A DNA stretch of 17,803 bases, taken from the NCBI GenBank assembly GCA_045612925.1, contig JAZKZX010000040.1, positions 1 through 17,803 of the forward strand, given 5' to 3'. A model generated the notes under the pieces. The model searched no databases. It was not told the DNA's origin and saw only the letters and a list, made by a program, of their open reading frames with translations. Position numbers and translations under genes: made by a program. This stretch comes from UBA1189 sp045612925 (GTDB lineage Bacteria; Bacteroidota; Bacteroidia; Bacteroidales; Bacteroidaceae). Positions 14,178 to 17,803 of this stretch are shown here, in pieces. Numbering within the stretch: position 1 is the first letter of the stretch; the number at the start of each line of letters is the position of its first letter.

Positions 14178-14939
14178 ATGAAGAAGTTATTCGTAGCAGG
14201 AGCGCTCGTGGGGTTGATGACCTCATGCGGTAGCGTATTGAGTCTGAACCCCTCGTATGGTCAGGCCGAAGAGAATGCAGTAGTAGAGCCGGCTCCCGAG
14301 CCCGTGGTAGAGACTACTCCCGTCGAGGAGAGCACTCCGAGTACAGCCCTGTTGGGCTCTCTGCTCGGTGCTCTGGCTGGCAATGGCGCCACCGAGAGCA
14401 ATAGCGATGGCACCGCCCTCACCACCGGTGGTGTGGTGACAGGGTTGCTGGGATCCATCCTCAACGCCTTCACCGCGGTCGATGAGAACTCCATCGTGGG
14501 CACATGGAACTTCAAGGGCTCGGCCTTCGTCTTCGAGAGCGAGAATGCGTTGGCAAGCCTCGGTAGCGATGCCGTAGCCACACAGGTAGAGGCCAAGGTC
14601 GACCAGTATTTGGCCAAGTATGGTATCCAGGAAGATGCCTGCTCCATCACCTTCAATGACGACGACACCTACCTCTTCCTGGCAGGCGAGCGCTACATCG
14701 AGGGCAAGTACGAGCTCAACAAGGAGACCAAGGAGCTGACGATGACCCTCGGCATGTTCAAGACCACCGCCAACCTCGTGTACGATGCCGGCACCATCAA
14801 CCTCGTATACCAGAGCGACGGCTTGCTCCGCTTGGTCAAGGCCATCGGCGCCAAGGGCACATCGGGCACCTTCGCCCTGTTCAGCAAGCTGCTCGACCAG
14901 TACGACGGCATGCGCATCGGCATGGCATTTGCCAAGTGA
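14178..14939 (+). CDS. DUF4923-like lipoprotein
   Basis: 253 residues from the ATG at 14178. A lipoprotein signal peptide is clear: KK start, hydrophobic core (LFVAGALVGLM) and lipobox LMTSC with C17 as the lipidated residue. A Pro/Glu/Thr-rich spacer (about 30-55) and a Gly/Leu-rich amphipathic stretch (about 58-95) precede a lipocalin-like beta domain. That domain starts at SIVGTWNFKGSAFVFES and contains ITFNDDDTYLFLAGERYIEGKYEL; this pattern fits the DUF4923 family. Function is unknown; a periplasmic or outer-membrane location is inferred from the lipobox. It follows DUF5606 by 23 nt, probably on the same transcript, and ends at a strong terminator. Third positions are strongly C/G. Confidence 0.8.
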   Translation: MKKLFVAGALVGLMTSCGSVLSLNPSYGQAEENAVVEPAPEPVVETTPVEESTPSTALLGSLLGALAGNGATESNSDGTALTTGGVVTGLLGSILNAFTAVDENSIVGTWNFKGSAFVFESENALASLGSDAVATQVEAKVDQYLAKYGIQEDACSITFNDDDTYLFLAGERYIEGKYELNKETKELTMTLGMFKTTANLVYDAGTINLVYQSDGLLRLVKAIGAKGTSGTFALFSKLLDQYDGMRIGMAFAK

Positions 14940-14963
14940 GGCCAGCCTTGCGTGAGAGCATAG

Positions 14964-14996
14964 AGAGCGACTTTGCCCTGCAGAGTCGCTCTTTTT
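14964..14996 (+). terminator. Rho-independent terminator after the DUF4923 gene
   Basis: AGAGCGACT (14964-14972) and AGTCGCTCT (14984-14992) form a perfect 9-bp stem with an 11-nt loop followed by TTTT and a second T-run at about 15000-15006. Confidence 0.85.
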
Positions 14997-15023
14997 GCGT
15001 TTTTTTGGATTAATAAACACACT

Positions 15024-15053
15024 CTTTGCGAAGAAAGTGTTATCTTCGCAAAG
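15024..15053. promoter_or_regulatory. Inverted repeat over the putative porX promoter
   Basis: CTTTGCGAAGA (15024-15034) and TCTTCGCAAAG (15043-15053) are perfect 11-bp inverted repeats separated by 8 nt. The only -7-like box before porX, TATCTTCG (15041-15048), lies inside the right arm, and no TTTG -33 box occurs 19-21 nt upstream of it. The arrangement fits a regulator-binding site or a hairpin at the promoter. Confidence 0.6.
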
Positions 15054-15078
15054 TAAAAAAAATGACAGATTCGATACT

Positions 15079-16632
15079 ATGGCCAAAAACGGAACACTCC
15101 TCTGGGTCGACGACGAGATAGAACTGCTGCGTGCCCACATCCTCTTCCTCAAGGGCAAGGACTACGAGGTCGACACCGCCACCAATGGGCGCGATGCGCT
15201 CGACCGTTGCCGTGAGCGTAGCTACGACCTCATCCTGCTCGACGAGAACATGCCTGGCCTCACAGGCCTCGAGACGCTGACCCTCATCAAGGAGGTGCAG
15301 CCCACCGTGCCCGTGGTGATGGTCACCAAGAGCGAAGAGGAGGACATCATGAACCAGGCCATAGGCGCCAAGATCGCCGACTACCTCATCAAGCCCGTCA
15401 ACCCCAGCCAGATACTGCTGACGCTGAAGAAGAACATCCACAAGCGCGACATCATCACCGAGGCAGCCAACACCAACTATCAGCAGAACATGGGCCGCAT
15501 AGCCATGCACATCAACGACGCCTCCACCCACGAAGCGTGGGCAGAGGTGTACAAGAGCCTCGTGTATTGGGAGCTCGAGCTCGAGCATGCCGACAACAAC
15601 ATGAGCGAGATGCTGCGCATGCAGAAGGAGGAGGCCAACAACCTCTTCGCCCGCTTCGTGCGTCGTAGCTACGAGGGGTGGATACAGAAGGAGTCCGACT
15701 CCCCGATGCTCTCTCCCCACCTCTTCCGCGACCGCATCTTCCCCCTGCTCGACCAGAAGGAGCGGGTCGTGCTCATCGTGTTCGACAACTTCCGTTACGA
15801 CCAGTGGAAGGCCATCAGCCACGAGCTTGGCGGCGAGTTCTCCTTCGACGAGGAGCTCTACTACAGCATCCTGCCCACCGCCACGCAGTATGCCCGCAAC
15901 GCCATCTTCTCGGGCCTCATGCCCAACAAGATAGCCGAGATGTTCCCCGAGCTCTGGGTCGATGAGGATGAAGAGGAGGGCAAGAACCTCAACGAGGCCC
16001 CCCTCATCCAGACGCAGATAGACCGCTACCGCCGTCGCGACACCTTCTCGTACCACAAGATCAACGATGCGCAGGGAGCCGAGCGTCTCGTGTCGCAGTA
16101 CCGCCAGTTTGCCAACTACGACCTCAATGTCGTGGTGGTCAACTTCATCGACCTCCTCAGCCACGCCCGCACCGAGTCCAAGACCCTTCGCGAACTGGCA
16201 GCCGACGAGTCAGCCTACCGCTCGGTCACCACCACATGGTTTCGTCACTCCCCCTTGAGAGAGCTCTTCACGCTCCTCTCCGAGAGCGACTACAAGGTCG
16301 TCATCACCACCGACCACGGCAGCATCCGCGTCAACAACCCCATCAAGGTCGTGGGCGACCGCAATGTCAACACCAACCTGCGCTACAAGTTAGGCAAGAA
16401 CCTCGGGTACAACCCCCGCGAGGTGTACGAGATCAAGGACCCCCGCAAGGTATCGCTGCCCTCGCCCAATGTGAGCACCTCGTACATCTTCACCTGGGGC
16501 GATAGCTTCTTCGCCTACCCCAACAACTACAACCACTATGTATCCTACTACCGCGACACCTTCCAGCACGGAGGTATCTCGATGGAAGAGATGATAGTAC
16601 CCCTGATAACATTAACCCCCAAGAAGAGATGA
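15079..16632 (+). CDS. porX: PorX: response regulator with alkaline-phosphatase-superfamily (PglZ-like) effector domain
   Basis: 517 residues, close to the ~518 of Porphyromonas gingivalis PorX. The N-terminal receiver domain has the acidic pair D11-D12, phospho-acceptor D55 (DLILLDENMPG), the VTK switch residue and the DYLIKP lysine. A helical linker (about 120-225) leads to the effector domain. There, D236 in VFDNFRYDQW, T269 in PTATQYARNA and D412-H413 in TTDHGS fit the metal and nucleophile positions of the alkaline phosphatase superfamily. PorX with the PorY kinase controls type IX secretion in P. gingivalis, and its effector domain has been reported to cleave oligonucleotides. No T9SS or porY gene lies here. 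The start at 15079 is chosen because upstream codons run through the inverted repeat. Confidence 0.92.
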   Translation: MAKNGTLLWVDDEIELLRAHILFLKGKDYEVDTATNGRDALDRCRERSYDLILLDENMPGLTGLETLTLIKEVQPTVPVVMVTKSEEEDIMNQAIGAKIADYLIKPVNPSQILLTLKKNIHKRDIITEAANTNYQQNMGRIAMHINDASTHEAWAEVYKSLVYWELELEHADNNMSEMLRMQKEEANNLFARFVRRSYEGWIQKESDSPMLSPHLFRDRIFPLLDQKERVVLIVFDNFRYDQWKAISHELGGEFSFDEELYYSILPTATQYARNAIFSGLMPNKIAEMFPELWVDEDEEEGKNLNEAPLIQTQIDRYRRRDTFSYHKINDAQGAERLVSQYRQFANYDLNVVVVNFIDLLSHARTESKTLRELAADESAYRSVTTTWFRHSPLRELFTLLSESDYKVVITTDHGSIRVNNPIKVVGDRNVNTNLRYKLGKNLGYNPREVYEIKDPRKVSLPSPNVSTSYIFTWGDSFFAYPNNYNHYVSYYRDTFQHGGISMEEMIVPLITLTPKKR

Positions 16633-17042
16633 CCATCACCATCGCATCTATCGACACCATCGCCCCCGCGGCGCAAGAGTTCATAGCCCATATGGGCACA
16701 GGCAAGATCTTCGCCTTCTATGGCGCCATGGGAGCCGGCAAGACCACCTTCGTGAAGGCCCTGTGCGAGGCCATGGGCGTCACCGACACCGTCAACTCGC
16801 CCACCTTCGCCATCGTCAACGAGTACGACACCCCCTCGGGTCGTCCCATCTACCACTTCGACTTCTACCGCATCCGTCGCCTTGCCGAGGTGTACGACAT
16901 GGGTTACGAAGACTACTTCTACGGCCGCGGCCTCTGCTTCATCGAGTGGCCCGAGCTCGTCGAGGAGCTGCTGCCCGACGACACCGTCAAGGTCACCATC
17001 GAAGAGCAGCCCGACGGCACCCGCACGGTGAGCTGGGGATAA
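16629..17042 (+). CDS. tsaE: tRNA threonylcarbamoyladenosine synthesis ATPase TsaE
   Basis: 137 residues. TsaE is the ATPase that works with TsaB-TsaD in making the t6A modification at position 37 of ANN-decoding tRNAs. The Walker A motif GAMGAGKTT lies at residues 32-40, followed by NSPTFAIVNEY (switch I region), YHFDFYRI, and the C-terminal FIEWPELVEELLPDD. The ATG overlaps the porX TGA (ATGA), so translation is coupled; porX-tsaE order recurs in Bacteroidales. The protein is normal length and complete, but ends with an unremarkable SWG immediately before the junction with the BRO-N fragment. Confidence 0.95.
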   Translation: MTITIASIDTIAPAAQEFIAHMGTGKIFAFYGAMGAGKTTFVKALCEAMGVTDTVNSPTFAIVNEYDTPSGRPIYHFDFYRIRRLAEVYDMGYEDYFYGRGLCFIEWPELVEELLPDDTVKVTIEEQPDGTRTVSWG

Positions 17043-17381
17043 ACGCATAGACCGACGAATCACGATGGCGGGCAGCACCTCCGAGGTCACCCAGTGACGG
17101 AATCGGCGGGCACTCTCCAGCTTCGATGAGAGGATGAGTGCGTAGAGGCCGCTCTCGTTGATGAAGGTGGTTTTACTCTTGTAGTTCGAACCACTCCCCT
17201 GAATCAGGGTGCTGGTTTTATCCTCATCCTCGACATGAACCGCTATTGCGTTCTCGGGTTTCTTGTACCCCAACGCCACCGCTACATCCTTGCCGCAGAA
17301 GAGGGGTTCGCCCTCACTATCGGTCATGGTTCTTACCTTGCCAAACTGGGCACTCTCAAAGATCTGAATCGTTGTGTTCAT
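17043..17381 (-). pseudogene. BRO-N (phage antirepressor-like) gene, 3'-truncated at tsaE
   Basis: From the ATG at 17381 the minus strand encodes a BRO-N domain. It reads IQIFESAQFGKVRTM, then CGKDVAVALGYKKPENAI, then FINESGLYALILSSKLESARRFRHWV and TSEVLPAI. This is the usual N-terminal DNA-binding module of phage and mobile-element antirepressors. Recognisable similarity ends near residue 106 (17064), where the family normally continues with RK.G.Y and a second domain. Here the frame has no stop of its own: it runs on through antisense tsaE and porX to a stop at 16548, giving a 277-residue frame whose second half is almost certainly not a real domain. I read this as a deleted or inserted remnant of a mobile element. 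Expression of a short BRO-N protein cannot be excluded. Confidence 0.7.
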
Positions 17382-17514
17382 TGTTGTTGTCGTTTAGTGG
17401 GCGAGGCTTCAGAAACGGTGGCCACCTGTCTCTCGAGAGATCTCCTCGGCCCACTTGCCCGGTTAATAAAAGGTTTCGTTATCGTTTTAGTCTTCGTTGT
17501 TCGAAGAACTGATG

Positions 17515-17546
17515 CAAAGGTACACATACAAAAATCCCCCACCGAA
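17515..17546 (-). promoter_or_regulatory. Putative promoter for the BRO-N gene
   Basis: Minus-strand TACCTTTG (17522-17515) is an exact -7 match; TTCG (17546-17543), 20 nt upstream, is a degenerate -33 box. It implies a leader of about 125 nt to the ATG at 17381, which includes the perfect 12-bp palindrome TCTCTCGAGAGA at 17429-17440. Confidence 0.5.
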
Positions 17547-17561
17547 CATATCGATGGGGGA
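17530..17561 (-). terminator. Rho-independent terminator, minus strand
   Basis: Minus-strand TCCCCCA (17561-17555) pairs with TGGGGGA (17541-17535), with a 13-nt loop, followed by TTTTT (17534-17530). It would end transcripts coming from the partial gene at the right edge, about 145 nt downstream of its stop. Confidence 0.75.
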
Positions 17562-17564
17562 GGA

Positions 17565-17690
17565 AATTGTTTGGAAAATGTTTGGAAGGTGTTTGCCCCC
17601 GATGGAGCCGAAGCGGAAACTTTCGCCGCAGATGCGGAAACTTTTCGGAAGGATTTATCTCACCGAGCGGAAGGTTTTTCGGGGTAACCG
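17565..17690. repeat. GGAA-rich repetitive spacer
   Basis: This non-coding stretch has repeated GGAA cores: TTTGGAA twice near 17570-17587, GCGGAAACTTT exactly twice (17613-17623 and 17634-17644), then TCGGAAGG and GCGGAAGG before 17675. CCGCAGATGCGG at 17627-17638 is a short inverted repeat between the two long copies. No reading frame with family features covers it on either strand. Confidence 0.5.
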
Positions 17691-17705
17691 CCCTCCGTCG
17701 AGGAG

Positions 17706-17803
17706 CTATGCCGATAGCGCCTGCATCAGGTGCTTGGCAATGGCCGTGCGGCGGTCCAGCACCGAGATGCGCACACTGGGCGCCAGGTCGGGAGTCCACT
17801 CAT
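17706..17803 (-). CDS. Unidentified protein, C-terminal 31 residues
   Basis: On the minus strand the frame entering from the right edge ends with RISVLDRRTAIAKHLMQAL, then SA and a TAG stop at 17706-17708. The composition (balanced, amphipathic helix at the end) and the minus-strand terminator at 17561-17530 support a real gene end. I do not recognise the family from this much sequence. The in-frame remainder lies beyond the window. Confidence 0.5.
   Translation of the reverse strand, partial: EWTPDLAPSVRISVLDRRTAIAKHLMQALSA

Noticed and set aside
14223..15158. 311-codon minus-strand open frame over the DUF4923 gene and porX start
   Set aside because: Crosses a terminator, an intergenic region and two gene parts on the opposite strand; no family features.
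15040..16164. 374-codon minus-strand open frame over porX
   Set aside because: Antisense shadow of the porX receiver and linker; Val/Leu/Glu/His-biased with no recognisable motif.
15079..16632. PglZ-type phage-defence (BREX) protein
   Set aside because: The effector domain is PglZ-like, but the N-terminal receiver domain, the length and the tsaE neighbour identify PorX; no BREX genes are nearby.
17235..17687. 150-codon plus-strand frame over the BRO-N gene and its upstream spacer
   Set aside because: Antisense to the BRO-N domain and then through repeats and a terminator; no coherent domain.
17479..17799. 106-codon minus-strand frame at the right edge
   Set aside because: Runs through the terminator hairpin and the repeat spacer; Pro/Arg/His-rich. 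The alternative frame ending at 17706 has a more protein-like C-terminus.

Overview
The window looks like a chromosomal segment from a member of the order Bacteroidales (Bacteroidota). The evidence is the repeated TTTG / 19-21 nt / TAnnTTTG promoter pattern, the near absence of Shine-Dalgarno sites, a long (about 307 aa) NusB, a PorX-type response regulator, and Bacteroidota-specific families (DUF1599, DUF5606, DUF4923, a DoxX/MauE-like protein). I cannot place it to genus. Most of it is housekeeping DNA; the accessory-looking part is the last ~750 bp.

Layout. 1-2253: end of rpsT with a strong terminator, an NSS-family Na+-coupled transporter, and a convergent metallo-beta-lactamase-fold hydrolase. 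2394-5072 (+): LysM/M23 peptidase, a two-repeat DUF1599 protein and a DoxX/MauE-like membrane protein, probably one transcription unit. 5069-9078 (-): the translationally coupled frr-rsgA pair, then topB, with a FlK-like hotdog thioesterase upstream of topB. 9179-10276 (+): an AI-2E/PerM family membrane protein. 10344-10597: a tRNA-Lys(UUU) unit with promoter, a repeat-rich leader and terminator. 10718-13632 (+): the compact nusB-yajC-ybbR-coaE cluster (RNA synthesis control, Sec accessory subunit, envelope, CoA synthesis). 13738-14939 (+): DUF5606 protein and a DUF4923 lipoprotein with a terminator. 15079-17042 (+): porX and tsaE, overlapping by ATGA. 17043-17803 (-): a BRO-N phage-antirepressor-like gene cut off against the 3' end of tsaE, a repeat-rich spacer with a minus-strand terminator, and the C-terminal end of an unidentified protein.

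Codon composition changes along the window: genes up to roughly 11 kb have mixed third positions, while from roughly 14 kb the third positions are mostly C/G. This also produces several long false antisense frames in the right half.

No clearly new multi-gene system is visible. The signals most worth a second look are the exact repeats in the tRNA-Lys leader, a perfect 11-bp inverted repeat over the putative porX promoter, a heptanucleotide repeat inside topB, the truncated BRO-N gene reading open through antisense tsaE, and a FlK-like catalytic triad in the small thioesterase.
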